A stretch of 43,270 bases of DNA, taken from contig SCSE01000037.1 in NCBI GenBank assembly GCA_004298015.1, positions 1 to 43,270 of the forward strand, given 5' to 3'. The notes beneath the pieces were generated by a model, which searched no databases, was not told the DNA's origin, and saw only the letters and a program-made list of their open reading frames with translations. Within the stretch, counting starts at the first letter, position 1. Each line of letters starts with the position of its first letter. Source of the DNA: Rhodanobacter sp. (GTDB lineage Bacteria > Pseudomonadota > Gammaproteobacteria > Xanthomonadales > Rhodanobacteraceae). The translations under genes and the position numbers were made by a program. Positions 6,267 to 16,373 of this stretch are shown piece by piece.

Positions 6267-8186
6267 ATGATTGCTTTTCGACACTTTGCATTGCGCCGCG
6301 GCAGCCGTTTGCTGCTTTCCGACATCGACCTGGTGATCCAGAGTGGCTGGCGGCTGGGTGTGATCGGCCGCAACGGCTGCGGCAAGTCCAGTCTTTTCGC
6401 CGCCCTGCAGGGCAAGCTCGATGGCGACGCCGGGGAGCTGGACATGCCAGCGAAACTTCGTCTGGCCTCGGTCGAACAGGAAACCCCCGCGCTGCCGGAT
6501 GCCGCGATCGACTACGTGCTGGGCGGCGACGAAGATCTGGCGGCAGTGCTTCTGGCCGAAACAGAAGCGCTTGCCAGCGGTGACATGGAGGCATTGGCCA
6601 GCGTGCATCACCGCATCGAGGAACTGCACGGCTACGATGCGCGTGCCCGCGCCGGCCGACTGCTGCACGGCCTGGGGTTTTCGCCGGACACGCACGAACG
6701 CGCAGTGCAGGAGTTCTCCGGTGGCTGGCGCGTACGCCTGAATCTGGCCCGTGCGCTGATGGCACCGTCCGAACTGCTATTGCTCGATGAGCCGACCAAC
6801 CATCTCGATCTGGATGCCGTGCTGTGGCTGGAAGAATGGTTGCGCCGTTACCAGGGCACCTTGCTGATCATTTCGCACGATCGCGAGTTCCTCGATGGCG
6901 TGATCACCCACACCATGCACCTGAACGACGGCAAGGCGAAGCTATATACCGGCAACTACAGTGCGTTCGAACGCTTGCGTGCCGAACAGTTGCGTCAGCA
7001 GCAGATCACCCATGAGCGCGAACAGGCCGAACGAGCGCACCTGCAGTCCTTCATCGACCGCTTCAAGGCCAAGGCCACCAAAGCCAAGCAGGCGCAGTCG
7101 CGGATGAAGCGGCTGGAAAAGCTGGCCGGTACCGAGGCAGTGCGCGCCGAGCGCTCCTTCAGCTTCCAGTTTGCGGTGCCCGGGCGGTTGCCCGAGTCGA
7201 TGTTGCAGCTGGAGGAGGTCGTCGCTGGCTATCCGCGCGAGGACAGTGACGACGCACTGGTGATTCTGGACGACGTCCGCTTCAGTCTTGAGGCGGGCGA
7301 TCGCGTCGGCCTGCTCGGTCCCAATGGCGCAGGCAAGTCGACCCTGGTCAAGACCCTGGTCGGTGAGCTGCCATTGCTTGGTGGCGTGCGCAAGGTACAC
7401 AAGGATCTGAAGATCGGCTATTTCGCCCAACACACGGTGGAAAGTCTGCGCGAAGGCGCCAGTCCGCTCGATCATCTGCAGGCTCAGGCCCCGGGCGTCG
7501 CAACCCAGATCATGCGCGACTTCCTCGGCACCTGGAATTTCGCCGGGGATCGGGCGTTTGAATCGGTCGACGGCTTTTCCGGTGGTGAGCGGGCACGGCT
7601 GGCGCTGGCACTGATCGCCTGGGAGAAGCCGAACCTGCTGCTGCTGGATGAGCCGACCAACCATCTCGATCTGGACATGCGCGAGGCGCTGGCGGATGCG
7701 CTGACCGACTTCGACGGCGCGCTGGTGCTGGTCTCGCACGATCGCCACCTGCTGGGTCTGGTCTGCGACAGTTTCTGGCGCGTCGCCGATGGTGTGGTGG
7801 AAAGTTTCGATGGCGATCTCGACGATTATGCCCGTTGGCTGCGCAGCCGCGGCGCGACCAACAAGAAGGCTGCCAAGGCGGCGGGCAAACCCGTCGTGGC
7901 GGATCTCCCGGCGCCGTCCGCCGAGGATCGACGGCGCCAGGCTGCCGCCCAGCGGGATGCGGACAAGACTGCGCGGCAGCGGGTCAAGCGGATCGAAACC
8001 CGCACCGCCACCATCGACGCCGAGCTGGGCACGCTGGCGGCGAGGCTGGCCGATCCGGCGACCTACAGCGGTCCGACCGCCGAGATGATGAAGCTGGGCC
8101 AGCGACAAACCGAGCTGCAGCGTGAAAAAGAGGCTCTGGATACCGAGTGGCTGGCGTTGTACGAACAACTGGAAGCAGGAGCCTGA
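6267..8186 (+). CDS. ABC-F family ATPase, YheS-like (639 aa)
   Basis: Two ABC ATPase domains are joined in one chain with no membrane segments, the ABC-F layout of ribosome-associated translation factors. The first domain has Walker A GVIGRNGCGKSS (about residue 32), signature FSGGWRVRLNLARA and Walker B LLLLDEPTNHLDLD. The second has GLLGPNGAGKSTLV, FSGGERARLALAL and another LDEPTNHLDLD. A charged linker (about 240-310) separates them and a basic coiled coil ends the protein. The start MIAFRHFALRRGS matches YheS/Uup-like N-termini, although MRIPDST seven codons upstream is possible. The stop abuts the next start, suggesting an operon with the RpfE-like gene and recJ. Confidence 0.88.
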   Translation: MIAFRHFALRRGSRLLLSDIDLVIQSGWRLGVIGRNGCGKSSLFAALQGKLDGDAGELDMPAKLRLASVEQETPALPDAAIDYVLGGDEDLAAVLLAETEALASGDMEALASVHHRIEELHGYDARARAGRLLHGLGFSPDTHERAVQEFSGGWRVRLNLARALMAPSELLLLDEPTNHLDLDAVLWLEEWLRRYQGTLLIISHDREFLDGVITHTMHLNDGKAKLYTGNYSAFERLRAEQLRQQQITHEREQAERAHLQSFIDRFKAKATKAKQAQSRMKRLEKLAGTEAVRAERSFSFQFAVPGRLPESMLQLEEVVAGYPREDSDDALVILDDVRFSLEAGDRVGLLGPNGAGKSTLVKTLVGELPLLGGVRKVHKDLKIGYFAQHTVESLREGASPLDHLQAQAPGVATQIMRDFLGTWNFAGDRAFESVDGFSGGERARLALALIAWEKPNLLLLDEPTNHLDLDMREALADALTDFDGALVLVSHDRHLLGLVCDSFWRVADGVVESFDGDLDDYARWLRSRGATNKKAAKAAGKPVVADLPAPSAEDRRRQAAAQRDADKTARQRVKRIETRTATIDAELGTLAARLADPATYSGPTAEMMKLGQRQTELQREKEALDTEWLALYEQLEAGA

Positions 8187-9110
8187 ATGGGAGCGCAACC
8201 CACGCTGCCGCTGCAGGTGTGGTTGCCCGGGCTGGCGTCCTTTGCTGCCGGCCATCCACTGCAGCAGTGGCTGGCGCGCGCCGATCGGCTTGACCAGGGC
8301 GCGCATGGCTACATGGCCGGTTTGGCAGGTTACTTCGAGCCACTCGAAACGCCGTTTGCCGCCGCCGCACTGACCCGGGATTTTCTCACAGGCGATGCCG
8401 GTGACGACAACTGGCTTGCCGCTGATCCGGCCTGGGTACAGCCGGACCTGACCGGTGTTCGCCTGCTCGCCTGCGGTCACCTCGGATTGCAGATGGACGA
8501 GGCCCTGAATCTGGCCGAACCGCTGCGACCGCTGTTTGGCGAGGCCGGCATGCAACTGGAAATCTCCACGCCCGATCGCTGGCATGTCCGCTTGCCTGGC
8601 GACGCATCATGGCCCGATTTTGCAGCACCGGAGCAGGCGCTGGGAGAGGATCTGTCGCAGCATTTGCCGCAAGGTGTCGAAGGACGCCGCTGGCGCGTGC
8701 TGCTCAACGAGATCCAGGTCGTATTGCACCAACATCCCCGCAATGCGCAGCGGCGTGCGGCGGGGCTGGCTCCGGTCAACAGTCTGTGGCTGTGGGGTGG
8801 CGGTTGTCTGCCGCAACGCTTGCACAGCCCACGGCACGGTGTCGTCGCTGATGATCTCCTGCTCAACGCCATGGCCAGTCGCGCCGGGCTTGCGCGCCGG
8901 CCACGCACGGCAGAGAACGTGTCGGCAGCGGGGCCGGGCTGGCTGGTCGACCTGCAGGATCTGCCTGCCGGAGCGATCGAGGCCGACTGGTGGCCGACCT
9001 TGCAGGCGCTGCTGAGCCGGCGGCCGGTCGAACTGCATTTTGCCAGCGCGGAACGCTGGCAGTGCCGGCCCTGGCATCGCTGGCGCGTCTGGCGCGGGGC
9101 AGGGCATTGA
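8187..9110 (+). CDS. rpfE: RpfE-like protein (phosphoglycerate-mutase-annotated family)
   Basis: The protein of 307 aa carries the motif NEIQVVLHQHPRNAQRR followed by PVNSLWLWGGG, the hallmark of a family usually annotated as cofactor-independent phosphoglycerate mutase-like or regulatory protein RpfE. In Xanthomonas the rpfE gene lies next to recJ in the rpf (regulation of pathogenicity factors) region, and the same neighbour is found here. No phosphatase metal-binding residues are obvious, so enzymatic activity is doubtful. The ATG directly follows the TGA of the ABC-F gene, and its own TGA overlaps the recJ start, implying translational coupling. The gene symbol is based on family and synteny from memory. 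Confidence 0.7.
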   Translation: MGAQPTLPLQVWLPGLASFAAGHPLQQWLARADRLDQGAHGYMAGLAGYFEPLETPFAAAALTRDFLTGDAGDDNWLAADPAWVQPDLTGVRLLACGHLGLQMDEALNLAEPLRPLFGEAGMQLEISTPDRWHVRLPGDASWPDFAAPEQALGEDLSQHLPQGVEGRRWRVLLNEIQVVLHQHPRNAQRRAAGLAPVNSLWLWGGGCLPQRLHSPRHGVVADDLLLNAMASRAGLARRPRTAENVSAAGPGWLVDLQDLPAGAIEADWWPTLQALLSRRPVELHFASAERWQCRPWHRWRVWRGAGH

Positions 9111-10819
9111 AACCCTCGCGGTTGCAACGCCGGGCGTCGCAGGGCATCCCCACTGGCTGGGGTGACACGGTGCACCCGGTGTTGCAGCAAGTCTATGCCG
9201 CACGCGGCGTGCTGCGCCCGGCACAGGTCGAGCATCGACTGGCTCGACTGCTTTCGCCGCAGAGCCTTGGCGGCATGGCACAGGCGGTCGACCTGCTGAT
9301 CGAGGCGATCCGCGGTGACTGGTCGATCCTGATTGCCGGCGACTACGACTGCGATGGCGCGACCGGCACCGCCGTCGCCGTACGCGGGCTGCGGCTGCTG
9401 GGTGCAACCCGGGTCAGCTATGCGGTACCGAACCGCTTCATCCACGGCTACGGGCTGAGCACGGCCCTGGTGGAGTCCCTGCAGCCCAAGCCTCAACTGA
9501 TCGTCACGGTCGACAATGGCGTGGCCAGCGTGGCGGGGGTCGCCAGCGCCAGGGCGCTCGGTATCCGTGTCATCGTCACCGACCATCACCTGCCCGGCGC
9601 GCAATTGCCCGCGGTCGATGCCATGGTCAACCCCAATCTGGCCGGCGACGCCTTTCCCAGCAAGGCGCTGGCCGGCGTTGGGGTGATCTTCTACCTGCTG
9701 CTGGCGGTGCGCGCGCGGTTGCGTGACCAGGCGGCCTTCGGTGCGCGCGAGCCGGATTTGTCGAGCCTGCTCGACCTGGTCGCGCTGGGCACGGTGGCCG
9801 ACCTGGTGCCGCTGGATTTCAACAACCGGGTACTGGTGCAAGCTGGCCTCAAGCGTATCCGCCAGGGTCGAGCCTGCGCCGGCATCACGGCCTTGATCGA
9901 GGTGGCCCGGCGCAGCGTGGCGACTTTGTGCGCCAGTGATCTCGGCTTTGCCGTGGGGCCTCGGCTGAACGCGGCCGGACGCATGGAGGACATGCGGCAC
10001 GGCGTCGAGTGCCTGCTCACCGACGACGTCGGCCAGGCGCGTCGTTACGCCGAGCAGCTCAGCGCGATCAATCTGGAGCGGCGAGAAACGCAGGCCTCGA
10101 TGGTGGCCGAAGCCGAGGCGATGGTGGCTGGCGCCACCCACAGCGATGCTGTCGGGGTGACACTGTATGACCCGAGCTGGCATGCCGGGGTGATCGGGCT
10201 GGTGGCATCGAAGCTGAAGGATCGTCTGTACCGTCCGGTGATCGCCTTCGCCCCGGCCAGCGAAGATGACGCGGGCGACTTGCGAGGTTCGGCGCGTTCG
10301 ATCGCCGGCTTCCACATCCGCGACGCCCTGGCGTTGATCGATGCCCGTGAGCCGGGACTGATTCAGCGTTTCGGTGGCCATGCGATGGCCGCTGGGCTGA
10401 GTCTCCAGGCCGGTGACTACCCCCGTTTCGCGACGGCGTTCGATAGCGTGGCCCGTGAATCTCTCCAGTCCGGGCAACTCGAGTCGGTGTTGCACACCGA
10501 CGGTGAACTGCCTGCCGGAGGGGCGTCGCTGCTCCTGGCCCGGCAGCTGCGCTATGCCGGACCGTGGGGGCAGGCGTTCCCCGAGCCACTGTTCGACAAC
10601 CTTTTCGAATGTGCCAGCTGGCGGGTCATGGGCGAGCGCCATTTGCGCTTGCAACTGCGTGACCCGCGTGACGGATCGGCGCATGATGCGGTGATGTTCA
10701 ATGCGTGGCATGGTCAGCCGCCGCCGTCACGACTGCGCGCTGTCTACGAGTTGGTGATCAACGACTGGCAAGGGCGTGAAAGCGTGCGCCTGCTGTTGCG
10801 GCATATCGAGCCGGCATAA
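9107..10819 (+). CDS. recJ: Single-stranded-DNA-specific exonuclease RecJ
   Basis: RecJ is a 5'-3' exonuclease on single-stranded DNA in recombination and mismatch repair. The DHH phosphoesterase motifs are all present: AGDYDCDGATGTA, IVTVDNGVAS and VTDHHLPGA, followed by VNPNLAGD. The later glycine-rich motif of the DHHA1 region reads RFGGHAMAAGLSL. The start is set at TTG 9107-9109, overlapping the TGA of the previous gene as TTGA, with GGGGCAGGG just upstream. The resulting 570 aa is the usual size, and the N-terminus then aligns in register with family members. A TTG at 9122 is an alternative. The product is cytosolic. Confidence 0.93.
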   Translation: MKPSRLQRRASQGIPTGWGDTVHPVLQQVYAARGVLRPAQVEHRLARLLSPQSLGGMAQAVDLLIEAIRGDWSILIAGDYDCDGATGTAVAVRGLRLLGATRVSYAVPNRFIHGYGLSTALVESLQPKPQLIVTVDNGVASVAGVASARALGIRVIVTDHHLPGAQLPAVDAMVNPNLAGDAFPSKALAGVGVIFYLLLAVRARLRDQAAFGAREPDLSSLLDLVALGTVADLVPLDFNNRVLVQAGLKRIRQGRACAGITALIEVARRSVATLCASDLGFAVGPRLNAAGRMEDMRHGVECLLTDDVGQARRYAEQLSAINLERRETQASMVAEAEAMVAGATHSDAVGVTLYDPSWHAGVIGLVASKLKDRLYRPVIAFAPASEDDAGDLRGSARSIAGFHIRDALALIDAREPGLIQRFGGHAMAAGLSLQAGDYPRFATAFDSVARESLQSGQLESVLHTDGELPAGGASLLLARQLRYAGPWGQAFPEPLFDNLFECASWRVMGERHLRLQLRDPRDGSAHDAVMFNAWHGQPPPSRLRAVYELVINDWQGRESVRLLLRHIEPA

Positions 10820-10903
10820 GCTGGTGCATAGGCAGTTTCGACTCGCACAGCGTTCACGCAGCCTGCCTCAGTCTGCGTCTCATCCACCACCAAGGAGCAC
10901 CTC

Positions 10904-11278
10904 ATGATCGAACAGCTGAAGGATCTTCCAGCCGGCACGCTGGGCTTCCGCGCCCACGGCCAGGTGACGGCGTCGGACTACGAGCGGGTGATCGTGCCGG
11001 ATGTCGAGGCGGCCTTCGCGCTCAATCGCAAGCTCAGGCTGCTTTACGTGATGGGTGAGGACTTCACCGGTTTCGACCCCGGCGCCATGTGGGACGATGC
11101 CAAGCTGGGCATGCGCCACGTCAGTGGCTGGGACCGGGTGGCGCTGGTCACCGACGTGCCCTGGTTGAGGATGACTGCCCAGGCCATGGGCTTTGTCGTG
11201 CCGGCTGAGTTCCGCCTGTTTGCCCTTGCCGAGCTGGCTGAGGCGAAACGCTGGATCAGTGAGCCAGCGACCACCTGA
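10904..11278 (+). CDS. SpoIIAA-like (STAS/SEC14-type) protein
   Basis: This 124-aa protein matches the SpoIIAA-like family: MIEQLKDLPAGTLGFRAHGQ, the D-Y-E-x-V-I-x-P segment, LRLLYVMGEDFTGFDPGAMW and the end FRLFALAELAEAKRWI. Members are small single-domain alpha/beta proteins; their role is not well defined, and the regulatory phosphorylation known for true SpoIIAA is not assured. A clear AAGGAG precedes the ATG. It is monocistronic: a GC hairpin CCGGC-GGCTTCG-GCCGG follows the stop at 11279-11296, although without a long U-tract. Confidence 0.8.
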   Translation: MIEQLKDLPAGTLGFRAHGQVTASDYERVIVPDVEAAFALNRKLRLLYVMGEDFTGFDPGAMWDDAKLGMRHVSGWDRVALVTDVPWLRMTAQAMGFVVPAEFRLFALAELAEAKRWISEPATT

Positions 11279-11299
11279 TCCGGCGGCTTCGGCCGGGAC

Positions 11300-11328
11300 T
11301 TGCATATGGACGTCCAATCTGTTCTAGT
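11300..11328 (+). promoter_or_regulatory. Possible promoter of the asnB leader transcript
   Basis: TTGCAT (11300-11305) and TCTAGT (11323-11328) are separated by 17 bases and match the sigma-70 consensus only moderately. A start about 7 bases further would fall at or next to the leader-peptide ATG (11335), making a leaderless message. This is a weak sequence call supported mainly by its position. Confidence 0.3.
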
Positions 11329-11334
11329 CGGCAC

Positions 11335-11457
11335 ATGCATTCGGTAACCGCCAGCTGCCTATTCCTCGTTGCGCCTGTTGCGCGAAACGCCGCGCTGGCG
11401 TGTGGCAATAATCATTTCGTGAATAACAACGCCAATCCAGGGCGGGCCTTCGCGTAG
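11335..11457 (+). CDS. asnB attenuator leader peptide (Asn-rich)
   Basis: The frame runs from ATG 11335 to TAG 11455-11457 (40 aa) and ends GNNHFVNNNANPGRAFA: six Asn codons in ten positions just before the pairing segment of the antiterminator. A shorter version starting at GTG 11419 would be MNNNANPGRAFA. Neither start has a strong Shine-Dalgarno. Placed upstream of asparagine synthetase with paired alternative hairpins after it, this fits the classic design of amino-acid-biosynthesis leader peptides: ribosomes stall at Asn codons when charged tRNA-Asn is scarce. The peptide itself is expected to have no function beyond being translated. Confidence 0.75.
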   Translation: MHSVTASCLFLVAPVARNAALACGNNHFVNNNANPGRAFA

Positions 11458-11515
11458 TTGAAGCTTCAAGAAACACGCGACGAAGGCCCGCCCAGTGCGG
11501 GCCTTCGTCGTTTTC
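11440..11515 (+). promoter_or_regulatory. Transcription attenuator of asnB (antiterminator and terminator)
   Basis: Segment 1 (11440-11452, GGGCGGGCCTTCG) lies inside the leader-peptide end and is perfectly complementary to 11481-11493. Segment 3 (11478-11491) is also perfectly complementary to 11497-11510, forming a 14-bp GC-rich hairpin with a CCAGT loop, followed by TTTTC: an intrinsic terminator. The two pairings exclude each other. A ribosome that finishes the peptide covers segment 1 and lets the terminator form; a ribosome stalled on the Asn codons leaves segment 1 free for the antiterminator. A 12-base palindrome (11458-11469) separates the two parts. Confidence 0.82.
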
Positions 11516-11551
11516 GGCTCATCAATTTCAGGTCTCAAAGGGGTAGGCAGC

Positions 11552-13219
11552 ATGTGTTCGATTTTCGGGATGTTCGATCTGCAATCAGGCGACGATCTGA
11601 CGGCATTGCGCCGGTACGCGCTGGAGCTTTCGCAGCGGCAACGTCATCGTGGCCCGGACTGGAGCGGGGTGTTCGTCGATGCCGGCGCGATCCTGGTGCA
11701 CGAGCGGCTGGCCATCGTCGATCCGGCCAGCGGCGCGCAGCCGCTGCGTTCGCGCGACGGCACGCTGGCATTGGCGGTGAACGGTGAGATCTACAACCAT
11801 CGCGAGTTGCGAACCGCCAGCGGGTACGACTTCACCACTGGCTCGGACTGTGAGGTAATCAACGCGCTGTATCGCGAAGCCGGTGGCGATTTCGTCGGCA
11901 GGCTCAACGGCATCTTCGCCTTTGCCCTCTGGGACAGCGTGGCTCGTCGCTACATCGTCGCCCGCGACCCGCTCGGTGTGTGCCCACTGTATTGGGGGCA
12001 TGACCGGCAAGGCCGGCTGTGCGTCGCTTCGGAGATGAAGGCTCTGGTCGGGGTCTGTGCCGATGTGGCGTCGTTCCCGCCCGGCCACATCTTTGACAGC
12101 GCCAGCGGCGAGTTGCGGCGCTATTACGACAAGCCCTGGCGCGACTACCGCCAGACGCAAGGCTGTGAAGTCAGCGGACCCGCGTTGCACGAGGCGTTCG
12201 AGCAGGCGGTGCATCGGCAGTTGATGACCGACGTACCCTATGGCGTGTTGCTTTCCGGCGGGCTGGATTCATCACTGGTGGCCGCCTGTGCCGCGCGCTT
12301 TGTGCGGGAACGGGTCGAGGACGATGACCGCAGCGAGGCATGGTGGCCGCGACTGCACTCGTTCGCGATCGGGCTGGACGGGTCGCCGGACCTGGCCGCC
12401 GCGCAGGTGGCGGCCGATGCGCTGGGTACCGTGCATCACGGTTTCGTCTACACCTTCGAGGAAGGGCTGGACGCGCTGCCGGAAGTGATCCGCCATATCG
12501 AAACCTACGACGTCACCACGATTCGCGCCGCCACGCCGATGTATCTGCTGGCACGCCGGATCAAGGCCATGGGCGTGAAGATGGTGCTCTCCGGCGAAGG
12601 CTCCGACGAAATCTTTGGTGGCTACCTGTACTTCCACAAGGCTCCTTCGGCCGAAGCCTTCCATGAGGAAACCGTGCGCAAGCTGGATGCCTTGCACAGC
12701 TACGACTGCCTGCGTGCCAACAAGGCGATGATGGCATGGGGCGTCGAGGCCCGCGTGCCGTTCCTCGATCTGGAGTTCATCGATGTCGCCATGAGCATGG
12801 ATGCGAAACACAAGATGGCCGGCAACGGCAGGATCGAAAAGGCGGTGCTCCGCGAAGCCTTCGAAGGCGCGCTGCCCGATTCGATCCTGTGGCGCCAGAA
12901 AGAGCAGTTCAGTGACGGCGTGGGTTATGGCTGGATCGATGGCTTGAAGGCGCACGCCGAGCAGTCGGTCAGCGATCGTGAATTTGCCGCCGCCGCGGCG
13001 CGCTATCCGTTCAATACGCCGGCCACCAAGGAGGGCTATTTCTACCGCCGGATCTTCGAACAGCATTTTCCGGGCGAGGCCTGCGCCGCGACGGTGCCGG
13101 GCGGCAAGTCGATTGCCTGCTCCTCGCCGGCCGCGCTGGCCTGGGACCCGGCCTTCGCCAATGCAGCCGACCCTTCGGGGCGTGCGGTGCGCGGTGTGCA
13201 TGCCAGCGCACTGGCTTGA
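11552..13219 (+). CDS. asnB: Asparagine synthetase (glutamine-hydrolysing)
   Basis: The enzyme makes asparagine from aspartate with ATP, using ammonia from glutamine. The start at 11552 gives MCSIFGMFD, so the processed N-terminus is the catalytic Cys2 of the class II glutaminase. The glutaminase domain shows RHRGPDWSG and VNGEIYNHRELR. The synthetase domain has the PP-loop LLSGGLDSSLVA (about residue 233) and LSGEGSDEIFGGYLYF. At 555 aa it matches E. coli AsnB. GGGG upstream of the ATG serves as ribosome-binding site. The gene follows a complete Asn-codon attenuator, which should raise expression when charged tRNA-Asn is low. Confidence 0.95.
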   Translation: MCSIFGMFDLQSGDDLTALRRYALELSQRQRHRGPDWSGVFVDAGAILVHERLAIVDPASGAQPLRSRDGTLALAVNGEIYNHRELRTASGYDFTTGSDCEVINALYREAGGDFVGRLNGIFAFALWDSVARRYIVARDPLGVCPLYWGHDRQGRLCVASEMKALVGVCADVASFPPGHIFDSASGELRRYYDKPWRDYRQTQGCEVSGPALHEAFEQAVHRQLMTDVPYGVLLSGGLDSSLVAACAARFVRERVEDDDRSEAWWPRLHSFAIGLDGSPDLAAAQVAADALGTVHHGFVYTFEEGLDALPEVIRHIETYDVTTIRAATPMYLLARRIKAMGVKMVLSGEGSDEIFGGYLYFHKAPSAEAFHEETVRKLDALHSYDCLRANKAMMAWGVEARVPFLDLEFIDVAMSMDAKHKMAGNGRIEKAVLREAFEGALPDSILWRQKEQFSDGVGYGWIDGLKAHAEQSVSDREFAAAAARYPFNTPATKEGYFYRRIFEQHFPGEACAATVPGGKSIACSSPAALAWDPAFANAADPSGRAVRGVHASALA

Positions 13220-13296
13220 GCGGTTTGCTATCCTGTGCTGCTTTACCGGCGTCGCCAGCTTGCAGCGGGCGACGCAACAACCTTGATGGCTGAATC

Positions 13297-14422
13297 ATGA
13301 TCGAAACCAATCCGATCCTTGCGCAAATCGCGGACCTACGGGAGCGCGTCGAGTCGCTTAGGGGGTATCTTTGACTATGCTTCCAAGAGTGAACGCCTGG
13401 AAGAAGTAAGTCGCGAACTGGAAAGTCCCAAGGTCTGGGACGATCCATCGCGGGCGCAGGAGCTTGGCCGTGAACGCGCCCGCCTCGACACCATCGTCAA
13501 CGGTATCGACTCGCTGACCGCCAGCCTGACCGATGCCAGCGAGCTGCTGGAGATGGCCATGGCCGACGGCGATGACGACACCGCCCAGGCCGTGGTCAGC
13601 GATCTGGCCAAGCTCGAGGCCCAGATCGCCAAGCTGGAGTTCCAGCGCATGTTCTCCGGCAAGATGGACGCCACCAATGCGTTCGTCGACATCCAGGCCG
13701 GCGCCGGTGGTACCGAGGCGCAGGATTGGGCGGAGATGCTGCTGCGCATGTACCTGCGCTGGTGTGAAGCGCGCGGCTGGCAGACCGAGTTGATGGAAGT
13801 TTCCGGCGGCGAGGTGGCGGGGATCAAGTCCGCCACGTTCCGTGTCGAAGGTGACTATGCATACGGTTGGCTGAAGACCGAGATCGGCGTACACCGGCTG
13901 GTGCGCAAGAGCCCGTTCGATTCGGACAATCGTCGCCACACCAGCTTCACCTCGGTGTTTGTGTCGCCGGAAGTCGACGATGACATCGAGATCGACATCA
14001 ATCCGGCTGACCTGCGAACAGATGTGTACCGCTCATCCGGCGCCGGTGGCCAGCACGTCAACAAGACCGAGTCGGCCGTTCGCATCACGCACATTCCGAC
14101 CAATACCGTGGTGGCCTGCCAGACCGGTCGCAGCCAGCACGCCAACCGCGCCACCGCGATGAAGATGCTGGCTGCCAAGCTCTACGAGCTGGAAGTGCAG
14201 AAGCGCAACGTCGAAAAGGACGCGCTGGAGGCGACCAAGTCCGATATCGGCTGGGGCAGCCAGATCCGCAACTACGTGCTCGACCAGAGCCGCATCAAGG
14301 ATCTGCGCACCGGCATCGAGCGCACCGATACGCAGAAGGTACTGGATGGCGACCTCGATGAATTTATCGAGGCCAGCCTGAAATCCGGCCTCGAGGCTGG
14401 CTCGAAAAGGACCGACGCTTGA
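13297..14422 (+). CDS. prfB: Peptide chain release factor 2 (programmed +1 frameshift)
   Basis: RF2 ends translation at UGA and UAA. Reading starts at ATG 13297 and meets an in-frame TGA at 13372-13374 after 25 codons. The site AGGGGGTATCTTTGAC has the internal Shine-Dalgarno-like AGGGGG and the slippery CTT-TGA-C used in RF2 autoregulation, and frame +1 continues from 13373 as [12 protein letters not shown]. The joined product is 374 aa. The SPF codon-recognition motif is in [15 protein letters not shown] and the catalytic GGQ in [14 protein letters not shown]. Low RF2 favours the shift and so its own synthesis. lysS lies downstream, separated by a small secreted-protein gene. Confidence 0.95.
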
Positions 14423-14468
14423 TCGCCAACGCCTCCAGCCCGTCCATCCTCCCAAGAGGGGTCGCCGC

Positions 14469-14762
14469 ATGAACCGTGCAAAAATCTTCGGAATCCTCGT
14501 CGCCTGCGCCGTGCTTGCAAGCTTTGTCGATGTCGCAAGCGCCCAGCCAGACGCCACCACCCAGACCATCAAACACGACGCCAGGGCAGCCGGGAAAGAC
14601 ATCGGCCACGGCGCACGCGCTATCGGGCACGAAACCAGGCACGTCGCCAAGAATATAGGCCACGGGGCGAAGGATGCCGGTCATGGCATTGCAAAGGGTG
14701 CACGCACGGGCTGGGATGCCACCAAGCATGCGTTCAAGGAAGTGTTCCAAAAGGGGCATTGA
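14469..14762 (+). CDS. Small secreted GH-repeat protein (97 aa)
   Basis: I do not recognise a named family. AGAGGGG precedes the ATG. Residues 1-25 are a signal peptide with probable cleavage at ASA-QP, so the product is likely periplasmic or released. The mature part repeats a short unit built on G-H-x-A/T (DIGHGARAIGHETRH, NIGHGAKDAGHGIAKGA) and is rich in Gly, His, Ala, Lys and Asp, suggesting an amphipathic helix like LEA or YtxH-type stress proteins. The regular histidines could bind metal, which is only an inference. It lies between prfB and lysS on the same strand. Confidence 0.6.
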   Translation: MNRAKIFGILVACAVLASFVDVASAQPDATTQTIKHDARAAGKDIGHGARAIGHETRHVAKNIGHGAKDAGHGIAKGARTGWDATKHAFKEVFQKGH

Positions 14763-14852
14763 GGTTTACCTTTCGCCATCTGGCGCCCCCCCCCCAAACC
14801 CTGAAAACCGGACCCGTCACGTGACGAGGTGCTGACAGTACTGGAATCCATC
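14763..14852. other. prfB-lysS spacer with a C10 tract and a palindrome
   Basis: After the stop of the small protein gene there is a short CGCCATCTGGCG hairpin, then an uninterrupted run of ten C (14786-14795), and further on the perfect 12-base palindrome CGTCACGTGACG (about 14816-14827). The palindrome ends about 25 bases before the lysS ATG and could be a protein-binding site. No clear terminator U-tract is present. Confidence 0.4.

Positions 14853-16369
<1,517 letters not shown>

Positions 16370-16373
<4 letters not shown>

Noticed and set aside
6942-10711. Long minus-strand open frames opposite the ABC-F gene and recJ
   Set aside because: They mirror codon bias of strongly conserved plus-strand genes and show no domain of their own.
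11440-11515. T-box riboswitch before asnB
   Set aside because: There is no T-box sequence or specifier stem, T-boxes are essentially a Gram-positive device, and a translated Asn-rich leader explains the structure better.
13372-13374. Premature stop in prfB
   Set aside because: The AGGGGG-TAT-CTT-TGA-C context is the standard programmed +1 frameshift of RF2 genes, so this is normal.
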